DNA from: Actinobacillus minor NM305
GTDB taxonomy: Bacteria; Pseudomonadota; Gammaproteobacteria; Enterobacterales; Pasteurellaceae
Assembly (NCBI RefSeq): GCF_000175195.1
Contig: NZ_ACQL01000101.1
Location: forward strand, 1-64,000
Direction: 5' to 3'
Length of the DNA stretch: 64,000 bases
Positions 49,055 through 58,018 of this stretch are shown here, in pieces; within the stretch, counting starts at the first letter, position 1, and every line of letters begins with the position of its first letter. The position numbers and the translations under genes are program-made. The notes under the pieces were generated by a model. The model had not been told where the DNA came from and searched no databases. It saw only the letters and a program-made list of their open reading frames with translations.

Positions 49055-49537
49055 ATGAATAAATTTAAACTGATTTTCGTCATTTTGACGAGCCTTTGCT
49101 TGTTTTCTTGTACACCACCTCAAACAACAAAAGCACCCAAACCAACCCCAGCCGTTAAAACAGGCTATTTAAAAGATGATATTAGCCAAGCGGAATTACA
49201 TAACCCGACAAATTATAAGCGTTATTATTACACTTGCCGCAATTTTGAAACAGGGGCTCGTTATTACTTATCTAGCTATTTTCCACTTTCAAGAGAAAGC
49301 CGAATGAAAGATAACTTTGGTTTCTATTTCCAATTAGATAATGGCAAAGTAGCCCCCTTTGATCATATTGAAAATCGTACGCTCAATGCTAGAGGTACAC
49401 GTTTTGAAGTGGTTTATCGCTCTTATCATCCCATTCAAGGTAGCTATATTGATTTAATTGCTCGTCAGCGTAGTTCAACTTATTATAAAAATCAGGATGG
49501 TATCCGAGTGCGTTGGTTGGAATGTAAAGAGAGTTAA
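49055..49537 (+). CDS. Hypothetical lipoprotein, duplicated pair member 2
   Basis: A 160-residue paralogue of the preceding gene, with lipobox LCLFSC and a slightly longer proline-rich tether (KAPKPTPAVKTG). The same two cysteines are kept. ATG 49055 (MNKFKLIF) is 9 bases from GGAA and is preferred to the ATG at 49049. The duplicated unit includes the promoter, since TTTCAGCTATCATAGC before it matches the first copy. The pair arose by tandem duplication and has since diverged. Confidence 0.8.
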   Translation: MNKFKLIFVILTSLCLFSCTPPQTTKAPKPTPAVKTGYLKDDISQAELHNPTNYKRYYYTCRNFETGARYYLSSYFPLSRESRMKDNFGFYFQLDNGKVAPFDHIENRTLNARGTRFEVVYRSYHPIQGSYIDLIARQRSSTYYKNQDGIRVRWLECKES

Positions 49538-49568
49538 TCATTAACAAAGACATAGTAAACAAAATATC

Positions 49569-49592
49569 GCCGTTTGAATAAAATCAAACGGC
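49569..49592. terminator. Bidirectional terminator between lipoprotein 2 and the ABC transporter
   Basis: GCCGTTTGA-ATAAAA-TCAAACGGC, nine perfect pairs, lies between convergent genes. Confidence 0.8.
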
Positions 49593-49608
49593 TTATTTCT
49601 AAATAACA

Positions 49609-50337
49609 TCAAGCCAATTTTTTTATCCCCGAAATGACACGATTTTCTTTATCTATTTTTACCTCTACCCCAAACGCCCTTGCAAGATTTTCTGCATTTA
49701 ACACCGCTTGTGTTTCGCCACTGGCAAGGATTTTGCCTTTATCCAACAAAATAATTTCATCACAAAAACGGTAGGCTAAATCCAAGTGATGAATGGCGAC
49801 TACGCAGGTTTTCTGTGGTGTGAGAGCCTTAAGCTGTTCCATCATATCAATTTGATAATAGGGATCTAACGGGGCGATGGGTTCGTCAGCAAGTAACAAT
49901 GGAGCTTGTTTGATACAACAACGGGCCAGTTGCACCCGAGCTTTTTCGCCACCTGAAAGTTGTTGGAAGGGCTTTTCAAGCAGATGAGAAATCGAAAATT
50001 GTTCGGAAACCAACCGCACTTTTTCTTGCTCATTTTTTGTAGATGAAGTCAGTCCCAGAGCGATTACATCATAAACCGATAAATCCCAATGAATTTGAGT
50101 ATTTTGAGCAAAATAGGCAAGCTGTTCACTTTTCTGTTTAGCGGTCATTGCAGATAATTTGCCATTTCCAAGCCAAATTTCACCGCTTGCAAGCGGTAAG
50201 ATCCCCGCGATACTTTTCAATAAGGTGGATTTCCCCGCTCCGTTTGCCCCCATAATACCGATAAGTTTGCCTTGTGGAATATGGCAACTGATATTGGATA
50301 AACCGAATGTAAGGCTGACGTTTTCCAGTTTAATCAT
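49609..50337 (-). CDS. ABC transporter ATP-binding protein, FecE/BtuD type
   Basis: Cytoplasmic ATPase of a periplasmic-binding-protein importer for cobalamin or iron chelates. Walker A GANGAGKST is at residues 30-38, the signature LSGGE at 127-131, Walker B LLLADEP near 148-153. At 242 residues it is full length. Its start overlaps the permease stop by 8 bases. It is the last gene of the transporter group. Substrate rests on the receptor and binding protein. Confidence 0.88.
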   Translation of the reverse strand: MIKLENVSLTFGLSNISCHIPQGKLIGIMGANGAGKSTLLKSIAGILPLASGEIWLGNGKLSAMTAKQKSEQLAYFAQNTQIHWDLSVYDVIALGLTSSTKNEQEKVRLVSEQFSISHLLEKPFQQLSGGEKARVQLARCCIKQAPLLLADEPIAPLDPYYQIDMMEQLKALTPQKTCVVAIHHLDLAYRFCDEIILLDKGKILASGETQAVLNAENLARAFGVEVKIDKENRVISGIKKLA

Positions 50338-51310
50338 TTGCCATTCTCCGTTGTTGTGTTAATAAAATCCAAATCAAAAACGGCGCACCGATAATTGCCG
50401 TCAGTGTTCCCACATAAATGTGGGAAAAGAACGGCAAATATAAAATACAAAGATCAGCGACTAGCAAAATTAATGCCCCGATCAGACCGCTTGTGAAATA
50501 AAGCTGTGATGGGCGTTTTTTTAGGATAATACGAGCTAAGTGTGGGGCAATTAAACCGATAAATCCGATAGTTCCCGTTTGCGGAATGGTTGCCCCAACC
50601 AATAATGCCACACCAAAGGTAGTAATGAAAAAGCTACGTTTGGGGTCAATGCCCATTGTGCTTGCGGTTTCTTCGCCGAAGGTCAGTAAATCAAGGTAAC
50701 GGCGTTGTGGATAAAGGCAAAGCAATCCCAATAGAATAATCGGTAATGAAATCAATAGGGTATCTAATTTCGCCCATACCAAAGAGCCTTGTAGCCAGCG
50801 ATAAAGTTCCGCTAACGCCCAAGGGCTTTCGGCGTTAGACAGCAACAAAGCAATCGCTGAACCGAGCAGCATATTGACCGCCAAACCACTTAAAATCATC
50901 ATTGTTGTACCGTGATTTTTGGCAATCAAATAGACTAATAAGAAGCTCAACAACGCCCCCAGCACACCGCCAATCAGCAACAAGGTAAAGGGCACGGAAA
51001 AATAGTATAGGATAAAAACACTGGCGGTCGTTGCCCCATTTGCACTTCCCAACAAGCCTGGACTTGCCAGCGGATTTTGAAATATCCCCTGCATTGCATT
51101 GCCTGCTACCGCCAAACTTGCCCCTGTTAGCACCGCAAGCAAAATCCGTGGCAGACGAATATCCCACAACACAAGTGGTCGCATATCCGTCACGATCCCA
51201 TCAGCATTTTTCAACGCTGAAAAATCATTAAGATCATACCAACTTGCTAGGCTAATAATAGCAATGAGCAAGAGCAAAAGTGCGGTGTTAAATTGGGTTG
51301 TTTTGTTCAT
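50330..51310 (-). CDS. FecCD/BtuC-family ABC transporter permease
   Basis: Inner-membrane permease with about ten helices in 326 residues. RLPRILLAVLTGASLAVAGNAMQ, GFIGLIAPHLARI and the glycine-rich coupling region are family signatures. It begins 12 bases after the DinD-like gene, so it may depend on transcription coming through that gene. Confidence 0.88.
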   Translation of the reverse strand: MNKTTQFNTALLLLLIAIISLASWYDLNDFSALKNADGIVTDMRPLVLWDIRLPRILLAVLTGASLAVAGNAMQGIFQNPLASPGLLGSANGATTASVFILYYFSVPFTLLLIGGVLGALLSFLLVYLIAKNHGTTMMILSGLAVNMLLGSAIALLLSNAESPWALAELYRWLQGSLVWAKLDTLLISLPIILLGLLCLYPQRRYLDLLTFGEETASTMGIDPKRSFFITTFGVALLVGATIPQTGTIGFIGLIAPHLARIILKKRPSQLYFTSGLIGALILLVADLCILYLPFFSHIYVGTLTAIIGAPFLIWILLTQQRRMAND

Positions 51311-51322
51311 TGTTTCGTTTAA

Positions 51323-52171
51323 TTATTTTGATCTTTCTTTAGCCACTTCTTCAATAAGCTGAGAAAAAGAAATTGCATTTTTCGGGGTAATCACGGGCTG
51401 GCCTGTTTTACTTTCAATCGCTTTTCGAGTATCGCCAGCAATGTTTCCGCCGTCTTGGGCAATCTTTTTATTCTCTTCTAATCCTTGTGGGTTGGCAATC
51501 TGTGTTAGCTCGGTGGTGGTTGCTTCCGCCAACATATTTAACACTAATTCAAGGGTGGACATATTGTCGCGTAAATTTTCTTTTTTTAACCCTTTGAAAT
51601 CCTTATATTCTCTGGTCGTCATTCCACTCCACGCTTTTGAGATTTCATTGGTTAAAATTGCAAATTCTCGCCCTTCTTTCACACCGTGATCTAGCCAAGT
51701 ATCCGTTAGCTCTTTTCTCACTTGAATGGCTTGTAATCGTTGATTGATCCATTCTCTGGTATAACCTTTTTTCAAATAGGTTTCTAAGGCACGATCAATG
51801 GTTAATTCAGGGTCGATAATTTCATCAATCCGTTCTTTCCCAACCTGTGCCAACCACAATTTAAACGGCTCGGCTTTCGGACTTGGGATAGATTGGATAA
51901 TACGAAAAATGCCTTGCATATCAGTCGCATCGGTCTTATACATTTTCCCATCAGAAGACTTAAATTTCAGTTGTACGATTTTTTCGTACAACTCATTTGC
52001 ACCTTCTTCCACTTGCAATTTACGTTTTAGATCACTCCAATAACGTCTCGAATTGGCACTTTCGGTTAATACCGCAACCACATCCACAACACTAAAATAC
52101 CACTCTTCTTGCTCGCTATCCCATACGGAACGAATTTGATTTCCTTCAAATAATTTAATTGCATTGCTCAT
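51323..52171 (-). CDS. DinD-like protein with BRO-N domain
   Basis: A 282-residue cytoplasmic protein. Residues 1-110 form a BRO-N/phage-antirepressor-like domain (IRSVWDSEQEEWYFSVVDVVAVL, cited only as a landmark, and SNSRRYWSDLKRKL). The C-terminal part resembles DNA-damage-inducible protein D (GREFAILTNEISKAWSGMTT, YKDFKGLKKENLRDNMS, then LTQIANPQG). E. coli DinD is SOS-induced and affects RecA filaments. The start is ATG 52171 (MSNAIKLFEG) with GGAGAAG before it. LexA-like boxes lie upstream. It sits between the binding-protein and permease genes of the transporter, in the same direction, an unusual place. Confidence 0.8.
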   Translation of the reverse strand: MSNAIKLFEGNQIRSVWDSEQEEWYFSVVDVVAVLTESANSRRYWSDLKRKLQVEEGANELYEKIVQLKFKSSDGKMYKTDATDMQGIFRIIQSIPSPKAEPFKLWLAQVGKERIDEIIDPELTIDRALETYLKKGYTREWINQRLQAIQVRKELTDTWLDHGVKEGREFAILTNEISKAWSGMTTREYKDFKGLKKENLRDNMSTLELVLNMLAEATTTELTQIANPQGLEENKKIAQDGGNIAGDTRKAIESKTGQPVITPKNAISFSQLIEEVAKERSK

Positions 52172-52189
52172 CACTGCTTCTCCATATAA

Positions 52190-52235
52190 CTGTATAAAAT
52201 CACATAAATCATACACAAATTTATATACAGTGCAA
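52190..52235 (-). promoter_or_regulatory. Promoter with LexA-like boxes of the DinD-like gene
   Basis: On the minus strand TTGCAC (52235-52230) and TATGAT (52213-52208) have a 16-base spacer. One box at 52190-52205 reads ATGTGATTTTATACAG, one base off CTGT-N8-ACAG in the half-sites, over the start of transcription. A second at 52215-52230, CTGTATATAAATTTGT, keeps one perfect half-site and overlaps the promoter spacer. Confidence 0.6.
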
Positions 52236-52280
52236 TACTGGATAAACAGAAAATTTTGGTTTTTCGACGAGCTTCACAAA

Positions 52281-53069
52281 TCATTTTAACTGTTGATAAA
52301 TCCTTTCAGCCCCTTGCCAAATACCGTGATCAAAGCAGTAAGTATATTTTAAAGCAATGGTTGCAAGCGGTCGATTTTGGAAATAATTTTGCAAAAGCGG
52401 ATGTGAAAGCAATTCGGCTTGCTCGTTGTAGCCTTGTTTATCCGTCAAAGAAATTAAAATGTTCGGTTGGCTTAATACCACTTTTTCGAGCGAAAAATTT
52501 TGTGGGGTTAAAGCGGTTTTTAATGGCGTTAAACCTAAAAGTTGTAATAAGGCTTGGTAGTTCGGTTGTTGTGTATCGACCACACCTGTATCCGACAAAA
52601 TCAGCGTATCAGTAAGCGGTTGATTTAGCTTTACATTTTGCGATTTTAATTGGGTAACCAGTTGCTCTGCTTTGGCTTGATTATCGGTCAATTTCCCTAG
52701 TTGCAAAATCAATTCAAAAAGCTGTTCGGGTGTTTGTGGGCTGTCGTTAATCGGCAGAATTTTCACGCCAAGCTGTTTGAGTTCTGCGACCAGTTGCGGA
52801 TAAAACAGCTCGTTAATCAACATTGTTTTGTCTAAATAAGGCAGTAATTGGCTGAGTTGTGGTTCGAGCGTAGGCTTATTCTGATTGACTTTATCCAACA
52901 TCATCAACGGATTTTTTGAATAAGGCGACATTGCTGCAATTTGTTCAGGGCGAGCGATTTCAGCCAGTAGGCGGTCGCTACAAAGCGTGAGCGAAACGAA
53001 CTGTTCTTGCGCAAGAGCCGTTGTAAACGGCAAGAAAAGTGCGGTTAAAAATGTCAGCGTTTTTTTCAT
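52281..53069 (-). CDS. Periplasmic substrate-binding protein, BtuF/FhuD-like
   Basis: The first 20 residues (MKKTLTFLTALFLPFTTALA) are a Sec signal peptide. The mature part has two lobes joined by a long helix, as in class III binding proteins. VSLTLCSDRLLAEIARPEQI and AAMSPYSKNP at the N-terminus resemble a BtuF-like subgroup found with BtuB-type receptors. Length 262. It lies 37 bases after the receptor gene, with a small GTAGGGGC hairpin between. Cobalamin is the likely ligand, siderophore the alternative. Confidence 0.78.
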   Translation of the reverse strand: MKKTLTFLTALFLPFTTALAQEQFVSLTLCSDRLLAEIARPEQIAAMSPYSKNPLMMLDKVNQNKPTLEPQLSQLLPYLDKTMLINELFYPQLVAELKQLGVKILPINDSPQTPEQLFELILQLGKLTDNQAKAEQLVTQLKSQNVKLNQPLTDTLILSDTGVVDTQQPNYQALLQLLGLTPLKTALTPQNFSLEKVVLSQPNILISLTDKQGYNEQAELLSHPLLQNYFQNRPLATIALKYTYCFDHGIWQGAERIYQQLK

Positions 53070-53074
53070 AAAAT

Positions 53075-53098
53075 GTAGGGGCTAATCATATTAGCCCC
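53075..53098. repeat. Small GTAGGGGC hairpin
   Basis: GTAGGGGCTAATCATATTAG and CCCC complete a hairpin of the same design as the elements at 10119 and 57812. It lies between receptor and binding-protein genes on the same transcript, where it may stabilise or partly terminate the mRNA. Confidence 0.6.
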
Positions 53099-53106
53099 AG
53101 TAATGA

Positions 53107-55044
53107 TTAGAAACTACCTTTTAAGCCAACGTAAACATTACGACCGTCTTGTCCGTAGCCGATAATATTTTCGTATTTTTTATCAAATAAGTTGTTTAAA
53201 TTCGCATAAACATTTAAGTTTTTGCTTAATTGATAATTTACACCAAAATTAACCAACGTATAAGATGGCATCTTAACACGAGAAGAAGCATAAGTTAGCT
53301 CATCAAAATAGGTATCAATTCTTTTACCAACATATGAAACATTAACATTTGAACCCAATTTTTCCGTAATTTGATATGCTAGACCAACGTTTACAATATG
53401 TTTCGGACGGCGAATTAATTCAGCTTTTTTGCTATCTTTGGCTTGCGTATAAGTGTAGTTAGCATAAGCCGTTAAACGATCTGCCAATTTACCATTATAG
53501 GCAATTTCTAAGCCTCGAATTTGGCTCGTACCCTCTATATTAATAGCTCGAGAGCGATAAGTTGTAAAATCAAGTACTTCACTACTAATTAAATTACTCA
53601 CGTTACGGGCAAAATACGTTAAATCAAGAGAGTGATGTTTATCATTACTTTCTACAAGTAAACCAACATCTCCACCACGGCTTTTTTCTGGTTTTAAATT
53701 CGGATTTCCTACATAACTACCTGAATAACCATAGTATTCCGTCATTGTTGGGTTTTGAATTGCGGTACCAAAACTTGCGTGAGCACGGAAGTTTGGAGAT
53801 AAGCGATAAGCACCTGAAATACGCCCTGTAAACGCATCTTTATATTCAGAGTTCCCTGTATAGCGTCCGCTAATTGAAAGACTATGATCATCTTCTGTAA
53901 ATAATCGATATTCGGTAGCAATACTTTTCTCTACTAAGCTTTTTTCATCATTGTAAGAGGTTGAATCATATTTTGATTGTTGATATTCGCCTAAAATACT
54001 GACAGCTTGATTTAGTGAACCTTCACGATCAAAGTTAATATCTAATTGATAATTAGCATTTAATTTTTTAGCATCATAAGCACTTGCCCAAGAGCTGATC
54101 GTATCACTATCGGTTTTAATGTGGCTTACACTCACTTTCTGTTTAAATAATTCCTGTTCATTCCCTAAATAACCGCTTAATTTGAATAAGGTTTCACGAG
54201 TGCGAGTATAATCATCAAAAGAGGTTTCTCCCGCTAAACTACCATCATAATGTGCGGTTTGTGAAAAATGAGAAGCCAAAACTTCTACACCTTTTTGATT
54301 ATCGTCATATCCTAAACGTAAAGAAGCATTATCACGATGAAATTTATCACGCTCTTTCGCTCCACCGGTAGCTACTTCTGTTCCGTTTTGGGCTGTATAG
54401 CGGAATATATTTGAACTTAACGCTGAAATACCTCGGGTACGATGGCTATTTCCATTCAACGCATAATAGAAACCATTGTTATAGCCTGAAATCGTAGCAG
54501 AACCGTCATAAGTTCCGTGTGAACCTGTGCCTAAATCAAAGTCTACATTAAACGGCTTATCTTTATATAATCCGCTTTTTGTTGTGATATAGATCACGCC
54601 GCCCATCGCATCACTGCCCCAAAGTGCAGATTGCTCACCGCGTAAAACTTCGATGCGATCAATATTGCTTAAACTTAAACCACCGAAATCAAAGCCGTAC
54701 CCCGTAACAGGATTAACTTTTATACCGTCAATTACCACAGTCGTATGGTTAGCATCCGCCCCACGAAGATAAAAATTGGTTAAAGTGCCTCGTCCACCAG
54801 ATGCACTCATTGCCACGCTCGGTACGGTTCTCAACACATCACTTACATAAGTGGCATTACGCTCTGTAAAATCCTTTTCGGTTAAAACAGTTACTGAAGA
54901 AGCAGTTTTATCTTGGTTTACGGGGGTAGCATAAGCTGAATAAACAGTGACTGTATCTAGCTCTGCCTTCGTTGTTTCACTTTGAGCAAAAGCCAAAGTT
55001 GGCAATGCGAGTAAAAGAGATGTTGTGATAAGATTTTTTTTCAT
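53107..55044 (-). CDS. btuB: TonB-dependent outer-membrane receptor, BtuB-like
   Basis: A 645-residue outer-membrane receptor. Signal peptide 1-20, a TonB box DTVTVYSA around residues 30-37, plug domain (VLRTVPSVAMSASGGRGTLT, RGADANHTTVVIDGIKVNPV, RGEQSALWGSDAMGGVIYIT) and a 22-strand barrel ending in VGLKGSF. Plug and C-terminus follow BtuB closely (NLFDKKYENIIGYGQDGRNVY). The ABC genes downstream and the B12-dependent MetH in the same genome support cobalamin. Neither a B12 riboswitch nor a clear Fur box was seen upstream, so regulation is open. The gene is divergent from purT. Confidence 0.78.
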   Translation of the reverse strand: MKKNLITTSLLLALPTLAFAQSETTKAELDTVTVYSAYATPVNQDKTASSVTVLTEKDFTERNATYVSDVLRTVPSVAMSASGGRGTLTNFYLRGADANHTTVVIDGIKVNPVTGYGFDFGGLSLSNIDRIEVLRGEQSALWGSDAMGGVIYITTKSGLYKDKPFNVDFDLGTGSHGTYDGSATISGYNNGFYYALNGNSHRTRGISALSSNIFRYTAQNGTEVATGGAKERDKFHRDNASLRLGYDDNQKGVEVLASHFSQTAHYDGSLAGETSFDDYTRTRETLFKLSGYLGNEQELFKQKVSVSHIKTDSDTISSWASAYDAKKLNANYQLDINFDREGSLNQAVSILGEYQQSKYDSTSYNDEKSLVEKSIATEYRLFTEDDHSLSISGRYTGNSEYKDAFTGRISGAYRLSPNFRAHASFGTAIQNPTMTEYYGYSGSYVGNPNLKPEKSRGGDVGLLVESNDKHHSLDLTYFARNVSNLISSEVLDFTTYRSRAINIEGTSQIRGLEIAYNGKLADRLTAYANYTYTQAKDSKKAELIRRPKHIVNVGLAYQITEKLGSNVNVSYVGKRIDTYFDELTYASSRVKMPSYTLVNFGVNYQLSKNLNVYANLNNLFDKKYENIIGYGQDGRNVYVGLKGSF

Positions 55045-55226
55045 AATGTAGTTCCAAAATTAAAAGACCTTAATACCTCGAATTATATTCTAAAATCTAA
55101 CTAATTTGGCGATTTTAATGACATAAAGTAGCTGAAGATTTTTCTTACTCATTATGAAAGATATTCATATTTGATATTTCTTCCTCCTTTTTCAAGTGAA
55201 TGTTATGCAGAAACTTAAATTTTCAG

Positions 55227-55251
55227 TATAATGGAACGCAATCGTTTGCTT
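55227..55251 (+). promoter_or_regulatory. purT -10 element and PurR operator
   Basis: TATAAT (55227-55232) is followed at once by ACGCAATCGTTTGCTT (55236-55251), which agrees with the PurR consensus ACGCAAACGTTTGCGT in 13 of 16 bases. The operator would cover the transcription start. purT is also in the PurR regulon of E. coli. Confidence 0.78.
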
Positions 55252-55275
55252 AACTTTGTAAAAAGGAATAAAAAA

Positions 55276-56457
55276 ATGACCGCTATCGGTACCCCATTAA
55301 GACCCAAAGCAACTAAAGTGATGATGCTAGGTTCTGGCGAACTTGGCAAAGAGGTGGTAATTGAGCTACAACGTTTAGGCGTTGAGGTTATCGCTGTTGA
55401 TCGCTATGAAAATGCGCCGGCACAACAAGTTGCCCATCGAGCCTATACCATTTCAATGTTAGACGGAGCGGCTTTGCGTGCGTTAGTTGAGCAAGAAAAA
55501 CCTGATTTTATTGTGCCTGAAGTAGAAGCTATTGCAACAGCAACATTAGTTGAACTGGAGCAAGAGGGTTACTGTGTTATTCCTACCGCTAAAGCAACCC
55601 AATTAACGATGAACCGTGAAGGTATCCGCCGTTTAGCTGCTGAAGAATTAGGTTTAAAAACCTCGCCTTATCGCTTTGTTGATAATTTTGAAGATTTCCA
55701 ATCTGCGATTAAAGAGATTGGTATTCCGTGTGTAGTCAAACCGATTATGTCGTCATCTGGGCACGGGCAGTCTATTATTAAGTCTGCCGAACAAATCCAA
55801 CAAGCTTGGGATTATTCTCAAGAAGGAGGTCGTGCCGGTGGTGGTAGAGTGATTGTCGAAGGATTTATTCAATTCGATTATGAAATTACCCAGCTTACCG
55901 TTCGCCATATTCACGGAACGTCCTTCCTTGCACCAATCGGGCATATTCAAATTGATGGCGACTATCGAGAGTCTTGGCAACCTCAGGTGATGTCAGAAAA
56001 AGCACAGCAAAAAGCGCAAGAAGTCGCAGAAAAAATCACCTCTGCACTAGGTGGTAGAGGTATTTTTGGTGTAGAGCTTTTTGTCTGTGGCGATGATATT
56101 ATTTTCAACGAAGTGTCACCTCGCCCACACGATACCGGTATGGTTACGATGATCTCTCAAGAATTATCACAATTTGCCCTACACGCAAGAGCGATTTTAG
56201 GGTTACCAATTCCTGAAATCTATCAAATCTCACCAGCCGCTTCTAAAGCCATCGTTGTTGAAGGTAAATCCGATAATGTTGTTTTTGGAAATTTAGACAA
56301 AGTGCTTGAAGAAGTTGGAACTAATATTCGCTTATTTGGTAAAGGCGAAGTCAATGGTCATCGCCGATTAGGTGTTATTTTAGCCAGAGATGAAAACAGC
56401 AATAAAGCAAGAAATAAAGCACAACGGGCTTACGAAAAGTTAGAAATTGTGCTTTAA
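55276..56457 (+). CDS. purT: Formate-dependent phosphoribosylglycinamide formyltransferase PurT
   Basis: ATP-grasp enzyme that formylates GAR with free formate in purine synthesis. [19 protein letters not shown] at the N-terminus, the ATP-grasp loop SSSGHGQS and [15 protein letters not shown] are diagnostic. The start is ATG 55276 ([14 protein letters not shown]) with AAGGAA upstream; earlier in-frame codons lie inside the PurR operator. 393 residues. It is followed after 45 bases by a second, unrelated ATP-grasp gene. Confidence 0.96.
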   Translation: MTAIGTPLRPKATKVMMLGSGELGKEVVIELQRLGVEVIAVDRYENAPAQQVAHRAYTISMLDGAALRALVEQEKPDFIVPEVEAIATATLVELEQEGYCVIPTAKATQLTMNREGIRRLAAEELGLKTSPYRFVDNFEDFQSAIKEIGIPCVVKPIMSSSGHGQSIIKSAEQIQQAWDYSQEGGRAGGGRVIVEGFIQFDYEITQLTVRHIHGTSFLAPIGHIQIDGDYRESWQPQVMSEKAQQKAQEVAEKITSALGGRGIFGVELFVCGDDIIFNEVSPRPHDTGMVTMISQELSQFALHARAILGLPIPEIYQISPAASKAIVVEGKSDNVVFGNLDKVLEEVGTNIRLFGKGEVNGHRRLGVILARDENSNKARNKAQRAYEKLEIVL

Positions 56458-56502
56458 TGATTCCCATCTAAATAATTTTAATCAGTTAATATAGGAAGTA
56501 TT

Positions 56503-57681
56503 ATGCAAAGACCAATGAACTTTGTGATGATTTCCCCACACTTTCCAACCAATTTCGAGACCTTTGCGGTAAGATTGCGTGAAAGTGGTTTTAATACTTT
56601 GGGGATTGCAGACACACCTTACGAGCAATTAAGCGAAGGCTTACGCAACTCGCTAACCGAATATTATCGTGTGGATAATATGGAAGACTATGAACAAGTT
56701 TACCGTGCAGTCGGTTATTTTGCGCATAAATATGGTCGCATTGACCGTGTGGAGTCACATAACGAATACTGGCTTGAATTAGACGCAAAATTGCGTACCG
56801 ATTTCAATGTATCGGGCTATAAAACCGAAGATATGTTGGCAATCAAAACCAAAGCGCAAATGAAAGAGGTGTTCCGCAAAGCTGGCTTAAAAGTAGCGAA
56901 AGGTCGTGTGTTTAAAGATGATGCAGATGCACGTAAACTGGCTAAAGAGCTAAAATTCCCTGTGATCATCAAACCAAACTCAGGTGTTGGTGCGAGCGAT
57001 ACTTACAAAATTAAAAGTGAGGATGAATTAGAAGCTTTCTTTGGTTATAAAAATGTGCATGTTGAATACATTATGGAAGAGTTCATCGAAGGCGATATCG
57101 TGACTTTTGACGGCCTAACCGATAAAGACGGCAATATCGTGTTCTACTCAAGCCTTGAGTATTCTGAAGTGGTATTAGATACCGTTGAAAAAGACAACGA
57201 TATGTTCTACTACGTGCCACGTGAAATCAAACAAGATTTAGTTAAATTGGGCGAAAAATGTGTAGAAGCCTTTAAAGTGCGTGAACGTTTCTTCCACTTT
57301 GAGTATTTCCGTGTGAAAAAAACCGGCGAATTAATGCCACTTGAAATCAACTGTCGTCCACCAGGTGGTTTAACCATTGATATGTGGAACTATGCAAACG
57401 ATTTTGATGTGTTCAAAGAATATGCCAATATCGTGAAAGAAAATAAATTCTACTCAAACATTACGCACCCTTGGAATGTGGTTTATATTTCTCGCAAGGC
57501 AAACAAAAACTACAAACACAGCATTGATGAAGTATGTCAAAAATATGCAGGCAACATCATCAGCGTGCAAACGGTTCCAGGTGTGTTTGCTAAAATTATG
57601 GGCGAACACGGTATTCTGGCTCGTACAGAAACAATGGAGCAAATGCACGAAATCGTTCGTTTTGCTCAAGAGAAGCAGTAA
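56503..57681 (+). CDS. ATP-grasp ligase of unknown substrate
   Basis: A 392-residue cytoplasmic protein. The ATP-grasp core is plain: PVIIKPNSGVGASDTYKI (nucleotide-binding lysine and glycine loop near residues 155-172), VEYIMEEFIEGDIVTFDGLT, and the metal-binding end PLEINCRPPGG (Glu, Asn). The N-terminal PreATP-grasp part reads MNFVMISPHFPTNFETFAVRL. It is not a known purine or D-Ala-D-Ala enzyme. Such ligases join a carboxylate to an amine or thiol. The following esterase gene is co-directional, separated by 337 bases of palindromes. Together they suggest a small biosynthetic or modification cassette. Confidence 0.8.
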   Translation: MQRPMNFVMISPHFPTNFETFAVRLRESGFNTLGIADTPYEQLSEGLRNSLTEYYRVDNMEDYEQVYRAVGYFAHKYGRIDRVESHNEYWLELDAKLRTDFNVSGYKTEDMLAIKTKAQMKEVFRKAGLKVAKGRVFKDDADARKLAKELKFPVIIKPNSGVGASDTYKIKSEDELEAFFGYKNVHVEYIMEEFIEGDIVTFDGLTDKDGNIVFYSSLEYSEVVLDTVEKDNDMFYYVPREIKQDLVKLGEKCVEAFKVRERFFHFEYFRVKKTGELMPLEINCRPPGGLTIDMWNYANDFDVFKEYANIVKENKFYSNITHPWNVVYISRKANKNYKHSIDEVCQKYAGNIISVQTVPGVFAKIMGEHGILARTETMEQMHEIVRFAQEKQ

Positions 57682-58018
57682 TTTAAATAGCTTCCCCTTT
57701 TAAAAATTATTGTAGGGACGCCACGCTTGGCGTCCATTTTAAATGGTTTGAATTAGCAAAATTTTAGTATTATGGAATACTCGCACAAAAGCTAATTTTA
57801 ATAAAATTTCTGTAGGGGCGGGGTTTATCCCCGCCCGTAAACAATTATTAATATTCGGGCGGGGATAAACCCCGCCCCTACCTAAATTAAGTCTTTTGGG
57901 AAATACGACATAACATCAAAGATTTCCTGAATCCTGACAGCTTTTACGGACGCCAGGCGTGGCGTTCCTACGGAACAATAATCAAAAAGAAGGGATTTTT
58001 AATTGTAAGAGGATAAAA
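57682..58018. repeat. Palindrome-filled spacer between ATP-grasp and esterase genes
   Basis: No gene is seen. It holds a 70-bp element with perfect 26-base inverted arms (57812-57837 and 57856-57881, beginning GTAGGGGCGGGGTTTATCCC). Around it are two smaller hairpins of related design, GACGCCACGCTTGGCGTC near 57717 and GGACGCCAGGCGTGGCGTTC at 57949-57968, placed almost symmetrically. The strong GC of the arms contrasts with the AT-rich surroundings. Confidence 0.8.

Noticed and set aside
55045-55230. Cobalamin riboswitch or Fur box before the BtuB-like receptor
   Set aside because: No B12-box-like sequence and no convincing GATAATGATAATCATTATC-like palindrome was found by eye.
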